64,000 bases of DNA from Adiantum capillus-veneris (Eukaryota > Streptophyta > Polypodiopsida > Polypodiales > Pteridaceae), in contig CM043968.1 of the NCBI GenBank assembly GCA_014529385.2, positions 5,721,001 to 5,785,000 on the forward strand. Direction: 5' to 3'. This document shows, in pieces, positions 46,501 to 57,590 of the stretch. A program made the position numbers and the translations under genes. Each line of letters begins with the position of its first letter. The first letter of the stretch is position 1. Below the pieces are notes generated by a model. It saw only the letters and a program-made list of their open reading frames with translations, did no database searches and was not told the origin of the DNA.

Positions 46501-46616
46501 ACCATAAACCGAGCAAAACTTACCAATTTTTTTGACACAAAATACAGCAAACCATAAACTTTGCAAAACTTACAATGTTTTTTTAAATCCTTGTGCAATA
46601 TATTAGTTGTATATAT

Positions 46617-46785
46617 TGTGGTGTGTGGTTGTGTAGGTAGAGTCCGGCCACCTAGTGTGGTCAGAAATGTTATGGTTGTAACTGCTTGATGGTAATATAA
46701 GGAGGTGTCGGATGAGAGAGAGGCACACTTGGTTCGGTCGTGTAGGTAGAGTCGACCACGGCTACCTACATGACCACACACCACA
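46617..46785. mobile_element. 169 bp element with 28 bp inverted ends (MITE or very short solo LTR)
   Basis: Left TGTGGTGTGTGG.TGTGTAGGTAG and right CTACCTACATGACCACACACCACA form inverted repeats with about two mismatches. ATAT flanks both sides. Ends are TG...CA, so a TRIM-type solo LTR is also possible. A shorter direct repeat, GTGTAGGTAGAGTC, occurs twice inside (46634 and 46739). Confidence 0.65.
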
Positions 46786-47066
46786 ATATCTTGGATTTGT
46801 TTTTTGTTAGAGATACTCCCTACTTAGTTTCTTTATCTATAAAAATAATTTTAAATTGTTCTATCTCTAACACATGCCAAAAACCTTCCATCAACATTGA
46901 AATCAACCAAAAAAAGGTGTATTGCATCTACAAATCAAAATGGAGAGTGCAATAAACAAAATATTGCTGCACTGGAATATTTGGGGCAAAAGTTAATAGC
47001 CATAAGCACATATCACCGAAAAAACTACTTCTATAAAACCATAGCAAGGTCCACAAGCCTTTAAGG
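46786..47066. other. 3' flank of the transposase relic, nothing recognised
   Basis: AT-rich, no frame; no terminal inverted repeat partner was found near 50250-50900. Confidence 0.4.
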
Positions 47067-50000
47067 CTACATCAGCACCCATGAACCTCCAAGTGCTTGG
47101 ACTAACTCCAATTTTGTTAAAGCCACCTGATGGATGAAGTCATGAGCATGAGGATCAAGGCCAAGTACTTGCAGAAATATGAAGTAAATGTGCTTACATG
47201 GCATATACACAAGGCGCTTGCTTTCTCGGTTTTGAAAATCCTTGCAAGTACATCTAGGAAAATCTGACATTGTCACAGAATATGTCACTCCCTTTGCACT
47301 TGACCCACAGTATTAACATAGAAAACATGTGTTTCATTGCAAACCACAATGACCTCTCGCACCAACTCTGCTGCCATGGTTCTATCCACTTCAATCTTGC
47401 CATGAAACTCCTTTATCTCCATTTCACAATCTTTCCATCTCTAAATTTGGGATGAATGCTGATAGCAACTCTTTGTTTCAATGGAACTGTTTCATGCATT
47501 CTTGATGCGGATGTAACTCTTGCTTGCAAAACAAAACCATTGGCTGGCAATTGCGTTACCTCTTGAGGTTGCAAATTTGTGCCCTCTGCGACCACCCAAA
47601 CACCGGGAGTTGGACCTGGTGGCCCTTCAACTATGTTGTGAACCTTCTAGGTGTGCATGTTATTGGAGTTACAAAACCAAATGAACCCTTCCACAAGGCC
47701 TCCCAATTGTGAACCAGATGGAGAATATTTCCTACGACCCCAAAAACAAGGAGCTGGCACCCCTATTTTGGCATCCGTTGAATAGTCATTAATGAACCAC
47801 CCACATCGATCTCCATCTTTTGACACCACACCAAAATAAGTCATCTTTTTCCCAGGCTATGTTCTCCTTATTGCCCAAGTTGACTTTGCTACATTTACTT
47901 TGGGATATGGGACATCCCTTGAAGTTTTTTTTTGTGTTGAAGCCCACCAATCGAAGTTGTCATTGTAACATACTCTGGCATGTGGCTATCCTCCTCCAAG
48001 ACAATATTTGCATCATCAAAAATTGGCCTCTTTTTTCTAATACTCTTTTCTTGGAATATATTTCTATTCATTTCAGGACTATTGACACCCATTTCATGCA
48101 TTGAAGAATGTGTGAGGTCAACTAGTTTCTTTCCAACTGCCCCAAAAGTAGATGAAGGTCGGTTCATGAAGCGATCTGCCAAATCTTTAATCTCGAGACC
48201 CGTGGAGCTCCCAACACCTTTCAAATAGGCATTATATATCACACTTCGAAGCACAGCTAAAGCCATATCTGCACATGCTGCCTCATACAAACTTATGTGA
48301 TCCTTGTAACCAACCGAGGCACGCATACTAGCATGTTTTGACTCAGACAAGTTTGTGTTAGGGACAAAGATACCTACAACATCTTGTGATACAAATCTTT
48401 TCCCCCAATGAGACACTCGTACATCCCACCAAGCCAACCATGTCTCCAATGAAGCAATCTCCCCTTCAATGGCCATTCCTGTTTTCCAAAATCTTCTAAG
48501 CTCTCCCTTACAATGCTCAGCCGCAGTCTCTGTAGGTGCAGTTCTCCACTTGCGACACAAAATCTTGTGCTCCTCTTGAAATGCTGGACGGATTCACTTG
48601 ACAGTATGTCAAACCATACTTTGCTCCCAATGAAACAAACATGATCTCTCTTTGTTTGGAGTAGACTTCTTTGCTCCTCCAAAATAAACAATACACACAG
48701 CAATCCAATTGGCACTAGCTTCATCTGCCATAAATCCCCTGAAATCTGGCTTATCAAAACCCTGCTGCTTAACCACATTGTTCAGCATCTTCCAAAATTC
48801 AATCTGAACATATTTATTTTCCACGCTAAACTCAGCAGTTGCAATGGTGAGTAGCTCTCGTACATAAGGGTCATAGACATGCGTTGACATAGTCGGCCAT
48901 CCTTGAACATGATGAACATGATCAAATTGCACCCACATTTGCTCCAAATTACCTCCAGGACGCATGCGATTCACCAAATCAACTCCACTGCACGGTCCCT
49001 TAATTGACATTTTAAATACATGAGGTTGTACTTTATCACCCAATTGGCTTGGAAAAAGGATACTATGGATAAAAGGATGTCTGCACTTGCTTTTCAAGTC
49101 AAGCACTGCCTCAAGACCTTTTGAAGTGATATTCTTTGATCTTTTTGCAGACTCCAAACTTCGTTTGACTCTCCTTTTATTTTACAAGGGAGTCATACTG
49201 TCTAGGAATTCAACAAATTCCAAATCTTCAATCATAGCACTTGCAGTTGAACCTGCTCCAATAAGCTTTTCCATGATAAGGTCATGAGTGGTGGCCCGTT
49301 CCAATTTTTTTACAGTCACCAAAGGGTCCCGAATTGCACGATGAAGCAACATTTCATCTCTGTGACTTTCAACCATCGGATTCCTCCCTTCTGCACAAGG
49401 ATGATTATGTTCTCCAAGATGCAAAGCACACCTAGTACAATTATGCTTATCTCTAGGCAAAAAATAGTAAATAACTGCAAGACATATAGATACACATTCG
49501 GGAATTTGTCCACAATGAGTGCATACCAGTGTGCCATACTGAGAAGAGATCAATCCTTTAGGACTAGATTTAACAAGCCGACCTCGCCATTGAGAGACAT
49601 TGAACATATTGAGTGCAAATAAAATGGACCATCAATGTTGATGCAGCACAAATGCCCAGAGCATCTACTAAATCTGACAATGCCATTAAAACTATCACTG
49701 CTACAAGTGACATACTCTGTCCACATGTAACTATCATGTCTTTGCTCCATACCACTCAGACCTGAAGAATTACCAGCTGGCGGTAATTCAAAAGCAATAT
49801 ACCCATCATAATGAGCTGGGAGCTCATCAATACAGACCACTTTCTTGGCTTGATGGAGGGCAATATATAAATTGCTTTGCAATGGCATGCACTTAATCAT
49901 GTCAATCACACTCACATTGATCTCAGAGAGAGGTACTTTCTTGTCTTTCATGTCTTGAGAAACTCTGCCAATGCCAGCATCAATCTGATCCTCACTTCTC

Positions 50001-50248
50001 ATATCCACCTTGTAGAACTGGTGTTGCTCATGATCAAGCATAAAAGTTTGCTCACCATCTGATGATATAGTAGCTTCTACCTTGACTTGCGGTCTAGATA
50101 ATGTTAGTGAACAAAGATAGAAATTAGCATCATGAAGCTCAAAATGTTCTTGAAAAGAAGCAACTGTCAAAGAATAAATTTTGGTATCAAACGTAAGCAC
50201 TAGCTTCTGTCCACACCCTAGACCAAAAACTGTAATGCATCTCCCCAT
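47067..50248 (-). pseudogene. Mutator-like transposase gene with SWIM zinc finger, decayed
   Basis: Minus-strand order: a 230-residue N-terminal region from MGRCITVFGLGCG; a zinc module (CTHCGQIPECVS, NCTRCALHLGEHNHPC) resembling WRKY/GCM or FLYWCH-type fingers of Mutator-like proteins; the transposase core (FWKMLNNVVKQQGFDKPDFRG, MADEASANWIAVCIVYFGG, ERSCLFHWEQSMV, ILCRKWRTAPT); a SxxxESKHASMR region; and the SWIM finger CTCKDFQNR...MPCKHIY (about 47170-47250). Stops inside continuing frames include TAA at 49182, TGA at 48609 and TGA a few codons later, plus TAG at 47845 and 47644. Single-base frame changes occur near 49590, 47420 and 47285. Mutator transposases cut and paste DNA in the nucleus. 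This copy is inactive and its terminal repeats were not found. A domesticated, later lost gene is an alternative. Confidence 0.75.
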
Positions 50249-51845
50249 GGGTTAATAGTGTGTTTAGCAGAAGGTAAGAATATCAAAAAGCAGTGGCATG
50301 GTTTTGATTGATACAACGGGTGTAAATAGAATAGATTGATGTCCTTAAAATTCTATCCATAACCACAAGCTGCAGGAGGATTGCACGTTTGTGTTTCCAA
50401 GAACAACAATTACTGTTTTATAATATATATAATAGAAATAATAATTCACTATATAATATATTCACAACATGAAATATAAAGTGCTTAAAAAACAAGCTTG
50501 TTTTTACTTTTAAAAACACTAAAAACTGAGCAAGCTTTTAATTTTTAAAACATTGAAAAAACGAGCCTGCTTTTACTTCTTTGAGTTTTACAATTTTCAG
50601 TCAATCGAGCATATTAATGACAACCGAACTTCATCTACCCAGTTAAATATCCCATGCGCAATATCCCATGCCAAATTTAAGGGTGTTTACACACTACTGA
50701 GTGTTTTTGCTTTATTAAATTCTAAGACAAGTTTTTGTGTGCTGAAAAGAGTGGTTGCCTATTGAGTTTGTTAGAGAGGTCACCAATGAAATTAAAAGGA
50801 GCTACACATCTTCAAAAGGGAAACAAGAAAAATTTAAGGTACAATTTTTTCCATTTATGAGACTAGCTCAGAGTTAATTAGTGATACTTAGTGAATCAGA
50901 CATGCTAGACACCACAGTACTATGGGGGGATCGATTGACAGAGCATGCGACAAGAGCTTAGCTTTGAGGGGTGTGGGTGTGTCAGTTCATGGCTGCCATC
51001 TGCACCATTGTAATAGGCATTCATGTTGAGGTCTGATGATAGGGAGACCAGCGAGTGTGATAGGGTGACGATGGATCACGAGGATCTGTGTTGTGCTCTT
51101 AGTTAATAAAATTAAAGTATAAAGAGACTATCACTTGAAATGTTAGTTACATAGATAAGTCTGAAGCACCTGCAGAACTAGAGGAATTAAATATCCTTGT
51201 AAATAGAGGAAGTAAATCAGGAAACAATTGGGCTTGAAAATCAATCTAACACCCTTCAGGCTAAGGATGGCAGACTAGACCATTGCTGACCCTTTGGGAA
51301 TCGTAAAAGATATATCAGTACAAATAGTAGGGATAAAATTTGAGGCATCGTTTCTAGTACTGAAATTTTGCTAAGGTCTCATTATGTGAAAGGGGCCCTC
51401 TATAGGCTGCTACTGTATTTTTTTAATGTATTTCCTGTGCCTCTCTCAGGCCGTTTTCAAACGGTTTCGCAACTCCATCTTTCCAGAATCCTGCGCTCTG
51501 ACTTGCCAGCGCTCTTGCGCTCCTTGCACACTTGTGCCCTTGCGCTCCTTGCCTGCGCCTAGTTATGCTTGCTTGCCTGCTCCATATGAGGCATACTTGC
51601 GCCCACTCAGGCTTTCTTACATGGTGCCATCTGAGGCCGGCCTACTATGTTAGTTAATATTAGGTAATCTCTCTCAAGATCTCTCTGAATGAGTTAATCC
51701 TTGTCTAACTTCATTAATCTCTCTCAAGCCCTCATCGTTCAGTTTGCACAAATCGAACCAAGCTCAGATTCTTTGATATTGCCTCCGCCATGGGGAGAAG
51801 GGAGTCTACCTCGGCCCAAAAACCTCATGCCAAGTACCTTTGTAA
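50249..51845. other. no gene seen
   Basis: Spacer between the transposase relic and the palindrome array. It includes an AT-rich stretch (50400-50560) with repeated AAAAAAC-GAGC-AGCTTTTA phrases. A C/T-rich part (51470-51600) has TTGCGCTCCTTGC-type short repeats; its ORF (51426-51653) is low-complexity and not called. Confidence 0.45.
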
Positions 51846-52577
51846 ACTACCTGTAGCCATCCACGCCGGCGTGGATGGCTACAGGTAGTGTTTTTTTCAA
51901 TGTTTTAGATAACGTTTGTAAGGCTAATGTTTTAATTAAAATTATTGACACTTTTAAAGAATATAGAAGCCTTCTGTAATGCATTCTGTAAAGCTTTCTA
52001 ACATTGCATCAGGATAAACCAAAAGGATTACTAAACTTCTATGTGGCTTTCTTATCATTGTGATTCTAGGCCTAAACTCTTGGAAAAAGAAAACTCTTCG
52101 GTCTCTGTGATTTATGGTGTCTCATAGCTTGTGTAAGAACTATCTATAGCCATCCACGCCAACGTGGATGGCTAGAAGGAGTTTTGAATGTGAGAATCTA
52201 TCTATTTATAATCTCTCTCTGGAAATCTTCGGAGCTGCATAGCTTCTCTTAGAACTATTTGAAGCCATCCACGTCGGTGTGGATGGCTAGAAGGAGTTTC
52301 TTGCGACATTGGTTTTTTGGTAGTGATTCATTCCCGCAGTGAATTTAGTCATGTTTTATGAAACTCGGTAAGCTCCCTCAAGCTATCCATGCCGACATGG
52401 ATGTCTAGAGGGAATTTCTCAAGATAAAATTTTATAACTGGTCATGCTTTTTTTAAAATTGTTAGCTCCCCTCTAGCAATCCACACCGACATGGATGCTT
52501 AGGTGGAGATCAATAAGATAAAGTTATGATTTTTTGAATTGCCTCTAGGCATTCGCGTCGGCATGGACGCCTAGAGG
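51846..52577. repeat. array of six palindromes upstream of the ParB-like/methyltransferase gene
   Basis: H1 51846-51889 is a perfect 44 bp palindrome with core CCACGCCGGCGTGG. H2 (52147-52174), H3 (52263-52288), H4 (52374-52413), H5 (52466-52508) and H6 (52542-52577) are related inverted repeats with cores such as CCACGCCAACGTGG, CCACGTCGGTGTGG and CCATGCCGACATGG. Spacing shrinks from about 290 to 75 bp. Arms often change on both sides so that pairing is kept (CCACG/CGTGG becomes CCATG/CATGG; the outer arms of H4 are TCCCTC/GAGGGA and of H6 CCTCTAGGC/GCCTAGAGG). The array ends about 45 bp before the first recognised exon. Confidence 0.85.
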
Positions 52578-55032
52578 AAATTTTAGTGAAGTAAATAAAT
52601 TGTTTTTGGTTTTGTTTTGCAAGTCCTTCAATTCATGGACGAGGTCGCAGAGGGAGACGACTTTCTTCAACTCAAGCTTCCAATATCTTAGAGAACAATG
52701 ATCTAATAAGTGCAATCTCTATCACAGATATGACAAATGGTTTGGAGACACAGGAGGAGGAGATGCAAAGTTAGGACTTGGGGCTTGGCTCCATAAATGA
52801 AGTTGATGAATCTCTTGCTCCACAAGAGGCATGTTTACAAATAGTGCCTTATGTCATAAGAGATGAAGTAGCAGTAGAGACTGAGACAGGGGAAGAGCAC
52901 AAACTTTACATTCATAGAGGACAAGATATTATTCAATGTACTCGCATGTTTAGTTCTTTTGATTGTCCACCAATTCCTTTATGTCGATTGATCCCTTATG
53001 CAAGGGTGAGAGGCTTATGAGATAATGTTAGTGGATTGAAAGCTGCTTTTGCAAAGGATGGCTACATGCAAGAAAAAGGAGCTTCTATTGTTTCAATTTG
53101 GAATTGCAAGAAGGAGGAAGCTTATGTGACAGGTATTTCAATTCTCTACTTTGGTCTTTCCTACTGTGTGTTTCTATGGTGTTTTTTGTTGTTTGCATAA
53201 ATAGTAGCTGAGTGTGCTTTTTTGTCTATGCTTATCTTCTTTTGAAGAGGACCTTCTTACTTCATGGGACCCAATATGGGTTGATATACATAAAGAGTTT
53301 GAAATTGAGCTTTCTAAAAGACCAAATCTTCAAGTTCTCTCTAATAAAATGTTCTACGTTTGGGAGGGTAATCATAGAACGGTCGCTTGGATGGCTGCTA
53401 TTAAAGAGAGATTCTCCATTGATTGAGAGAAACATTGTAGTGTGCTTTGTACAGTTATTGATCCTACTCGAGTGCCGGAGATAGCTCTGCTTAGTAGCTT
53501 GTAAAGAATGAATTTGTAAGTTTCATGACTTTCTATATATTTTAGCAAAAAATTTATATGTTGTGTTTATGACTTTGTATATATTGTATATGACCTTGGA
53601 ATAGCATGAATACACATGCTCTTGTAGTCATGCATCTTAGGGATGAGCTTGTCAACTGCTCCTACATTTGTGCAGCAAATCATGAAGCCTATGTAATAGG
53701 GCTACCAAAAAACGATCAAAAGTTGATTGCTGCAATCCGTAAGAAATACTTGAAGGGTGTGGAGCCTTGGTATCCACTTACTCGTTGATACTTGGGAAAG
53801 CTCTTATACGATGTAAGTGTCTTTGGCTTGCTTTTTTGGAACGATCTCATATTTGCTTTTTGTGAAAATTACATATTTTAAATTGTGTGTTGAAGGATAA
53901 AATATCCAAGTAATTGAGCCAAAGAGTATGTGCTTGTTTTTTGAAAATTATTTATTTTTAAGTATGTGTTAAAGGTTCAAATGTCCAAGGAATTGAGCCA
54001 AAGAATAGAGCAAGCTAGGCACACAATGACAAATGAAGAACTTATAAAAGAGGAGGAGAAAATATTGAATGATTTACCACTCAAATATGAAGAGCGCGTT
54101 GGGAAGGTGGTTGAATTATTTTTGTTTTGGGTGTTTTGCACATAGTGTAATAGCTGTTTAAACTTGGTTTTCTATTCGTTGCTCAAAAATTGCAGTTGCT
54201 AAATATTGTTGATCCGAATCTTGGACCGGATTGGATGGTTCGAGTTCTTGCACTCAAATGGGGTCCTGATAGTTGGGCAACGCTTGAGAAATTGAACTTG
54301 ATTGCTATGCATGATGCTCCTGTCTTGAGCAAACTGTTATGGGTTTCCTTGCTTGAGGCAGACAAGATTACTAGATCATCTTATGGTTTGAAGAAAGGAG
54401 ATCATGTGTATCGCATGTGAGTAAAGTTTCTTTTGACTTTCAAGAATCTTTGATGTAGAGTTGCTAGTTTTTTGTGATTATTTTAGTTTTTTCTCATCTT
54501 CCTTGTTATGTAGTTGGATTCGTAGAAAAGGCCTTCTACAAAGGATTTTGGATAGTACCACAAAGTTTGTGGAGGACTTAAGCAACATTGCTGGTGGTAT
54601 TTTGTTGCCTCATGATTGCTCTCTTGCCTCTTACTTTGAGGAGCTCAAGTTTGAAGCACAACCCTATCTTTATCCTTTCGAGACCTCTCTTGAAGCTAAG
54701 ACAAAAGATGTTGACAAGCAAGCTATGAAGAAAGTGGACACAGTACGCATGGCACATCAGCAGCTAGCCTACAGGTCAAGCTCATCATACTTTTATTTCA
54801 AGCTTTTCATAATTCCGAAGTGTGTAGTGATGTTATTTTGTTATTTTGTTTTAGATTTCTATTATTCTTGGTTGGAAAAGGCTTTCTACCAGGGATTCCA
54901 TTCTTAGCTAAGCAGTGGGTACAACTATCTACTGAGGAAGGATCCGTGTACTCCCCTTCCATGCATAAGCTCCCTACTTGGGAGATGGAGGCATGTCCAT
55001 GGTGGATAGACATGACTTCTAGGCATGTATTG

Positions 55033-55034
<2 letters not shown>

Positions 55035-55087
<53 letters not shown>
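55035..55087 (+). repeat. (GA)26 microsatellite at an exon edge or inside the coding region
   Basis: GA repeats join the exon ending WWIDMTSRHVL to the conserved segment LHDTMRVVGTSVDVPLPPRV. At this length the two sides are one base out of frame. The second copy has only about seven GA units (62904-62918) and is also out of frame. The repeat starts TTG/GTGAGA in copy 2, which would be a canonical donor, but GC in copy 1. Confidence 0.75.
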
Positions 55088-55090
<3 letters not shown>

Positions 55091-56811
55091 CACGATACTA
55101 TGAGAGTTGTTGGCACATCCGTCGATGTGCCTCTCCCTCCTAGAGTGGATGAGGTGATATCGGGTAAATGGTTACTCAAAACAGTCTCAAACACAATTTG
55201 TCGAAGAGCTTTAAATTCTCTTTTTCATAAAATTATTTGTTTTACATACTGGTAATATTGTGTTTTTTTGCTTTTTCTAACTACAAATACTTCTTGCAAG
55301 GGAAAGGAGGGGATTGTTGAGACTAGGGTGGATGAAAACATGGAGCGAGAGCATGGTGAGCTTTCACTTGCGATGCAATCGTTTGTTTTGTTCATTTATT
55401 GGAGTTAAGTCATTTGTTTAGCCTCTTGTATCGCAGTACCTCTTGGGGAGATTGTTGCAAAGAAAACAAATTTTTTTGTCTACATCGTTTATATTCCCTT
55501 GTCTTCTCTGTCTTCATTGCCTGACTCATGATGCATGGCCATTTTTGGGGACTACATAGCCATTACTGCTGATTTTTGACATCCGGCATGGATTCGTGTT
55601 CATGAGCACATGGGATGTGCACGCCTCGATGGGACCTTGTGCGTGCATGGTGGGAGAACAGTCGCATGGGCTACTGATTTTATTTCTTTGGATCTTCCCT
55701 TTGGTGGTTCCCCATTAGCCTCCCCTATTGTACCCCTTTGGGATATTTGTAGCGAGGATCATGTTCGTGCAGGCATGCAACTTGCATATTCGAGTTTGTC
55801 AGACTCAGGGTGGTTGTTGATCATGGTCTCTATGGAAAGTTCTTGCTTCAATCATAATTTTATACAATACTTGTCTATTGTTGTTGTGTGTTTTCTATTG
55901 TGACTTTTGAAACCTCTTGTAGGAGATACCATTGGCTGGGTTGATGGATTTTGTCGTGCATCAGATATGGCTATTCATCATCACATTGTGGTCCTCCATC
56001 ATAGAGCTTATGGTTATGGTAATAGCTTTGGTGGTCGGATTGAGGTAATGCTCTTCTACATATTAACTTATTTGTTTCTCATTTTGGTGTGTTATTATTA
56101 TTGTGATTGCCCTCTAATTGTCTATGTGGTGGTGTAGTGTCATTGTTCTCTCTTACTTATGGTGCATAGGGTTGGCATGCAACCACCTTGCTTTGTGGTT
56201 GAGAGCACCCCACTATTCAATCGGCTTGGCATGCAGCCTTTGGATTCTTACATGATGCACCATCTTCTAGAGTCTTCTCTAGCCAGATCATCATCAGGGG
56301 AGCCATGGCATGGTGGCTTGCAACGAAGTCACTGTTTTATTGCATGTTTTGTGGAGCTTCTTTGTAGGCATGGAGGTCTTTGTTTGGAGTTGGGATGTGG
56401 TACAGCACCCGTATTGGCAGCATGCTTAGGCACAGGGCGAGTGTGTGCAGCAGTCGACATTGATGACACTTTGATTTCAGATTATGTGCAACCATTATTT
56501 CTCTCTAAAAAGCGAATCAGAGAGGGAGCCTCCACCTCTCTTGATGTTGATGATGTGGGTGACATGCCTTCGCGTGTCAACCCCTTTGATGACTAGTGAG
56601 AGTCCACCTTATACTTCATTTCCCCCACCTATTTTATGTTTCCATCATAATTTTATGCTATTTTATCACTTTTGGGTATCATTGTTTAGTATTTGAAAAT
56701 TATGGATAATGATTCAAAGAACAATTTGAGATTTCTTGTGTTTTAATGATGTAGATTTTGTATTTCTTACATGTGGATTGTGAGACTTATCTTTTTCTTT
56801 TTGTATGGAAG

Positions 56812-57105
56812 TGTGTTGCCAGTTTATGCTGACAGGATTGCAAAAACCATGGATGCTAATATACGATACGATTTTGACACCCACAAGAAGTGTCAGAGAT
56901 GCAATGTCTTTATTGATGATGAGTGTGACTCTTCATAGTCACTAGATAGAACCAGTTTGTACGGAAGTGTGTTGCCAATTTATGCTGACAAGATTGCAAA
57001 AACCATGGATGCTAATATACGATACGATTTTGACACCCACAAGAAGTGTCGAGATGCATTGTCTTTATTGATGACGAGTGTGACTCTTCATAGTCACGAG
57101 ATAGA
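56812..57105 (+). repeat. tandem duplication of the terminal exon (about 147 bp)
   Basis: Two consecutive copies (56812-56958 and 56967-57105) encode VLPVYADRIAKTMDANIRYD and near-identical sequence. The second reads on to LLMTSVTLHSHEIEP and a stop. The first has one extra base and runs into an early stop. Confidence 0.85.
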
Positions 57106-57111
57106 ACCATA

Positions 57112-57590
57112 GCATTTCTTGTTGCTATTAGAGTGCAGAGGCACGACATGCTGTTCTCTATATTCCACTAAATATTCCACTTGTTATCTTACAACTCTAA
57201 TGAAATCTCTCTTTTTTTTGTATAAGATATGGCAATTCTCTCTTAGTATAGTTCAGAAACTTTGTAGATGTATGAGCATTGTTGACTTGCATTAGATTGC
57301 TCCTTAAAATTTAAAGTTAAAATAAAAATTCTTGTGTTGAATGTGGTTGTGGATCATTGCATGGTTTGTAATAGCTTTGCTACTAGCTTGGGTTTCTCAT
57401 TGCTCGACATCAAGTATCAACTACGCAAAAGAATCTAGAGTCTAATTTTGAACAATTATATTGCTACGATTACTTAGGGATTCAATATCCTACTATTATT
57501 AAAGTAGGATCTTCATTCATATTTCTTAACAAAGCCCATTTGGTTTCTTTATTCATTTACTCGGATTTTTCTTCGCTCAAAAAATCTCGT
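57112..57590. other. no gene seen
   Basis: AT-rich junction between the methyltransferase gene's 3' flank and the truncated end of gypsy F. No LTR end could be identified. Confidence 0.45.

Larger units (their letters stand above)
52624..57111 (+). pseudogene. ParB-like + permuted DNA/RNA amino-methyltransferase gene, copy 1
   Basis: Exons with consistent phases: 52624-53132, 53248-53515, 53605-53812, 53975-54106, 54196-54416, 54514-54774, 54855-about 55032, about 55087-55163, about 55300-55354, 55437-about 55840, about 55921-56046, 56138-about 56590, 56812-57111. The first has a basic GRGRRGRR AT-hook-like run. A ParB/Srx-like domain follows (CRLIPYARVRGL, EEDLLTSWDPIWVDIHKEF, MFYVWEGNHRTVAWMAAI), then a helical middle part. 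The catalytic half has DLPFGGSP (55691-55714) as motif IV, LLIMVS, then LELGCGTAPVLAACLG (about 56384-56430) and VDIDDTLISDYV as motif I/II: the permuted order of N6-adenine/N4-cytosine methyltransferases. Stops at 52772, 53018, 53424, 53502, 53786, 55529 and 55577 all fit C-to-T change. The target base and activity are unknown. Confidence 0.72.

Noticed and set aside
51426-51653. 75-residue Cys/Pro/Leu-rich ORF
   Set aside because: Built on short GCGCTCCTTGC-type repeats, no homology, overlapping alternative frame equally open.
51846-52577. CRISPR-like array
   Set aside because: Repeats are palindromic and diverged, spacing is irregular (75-290 bp), and the context is a plant nuclear genome.
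55025-55255. Arg-Glu repeat ORF
   Set aside because: Translation of the (GA)n tract in a frame that does not match the conserved flanking exons.
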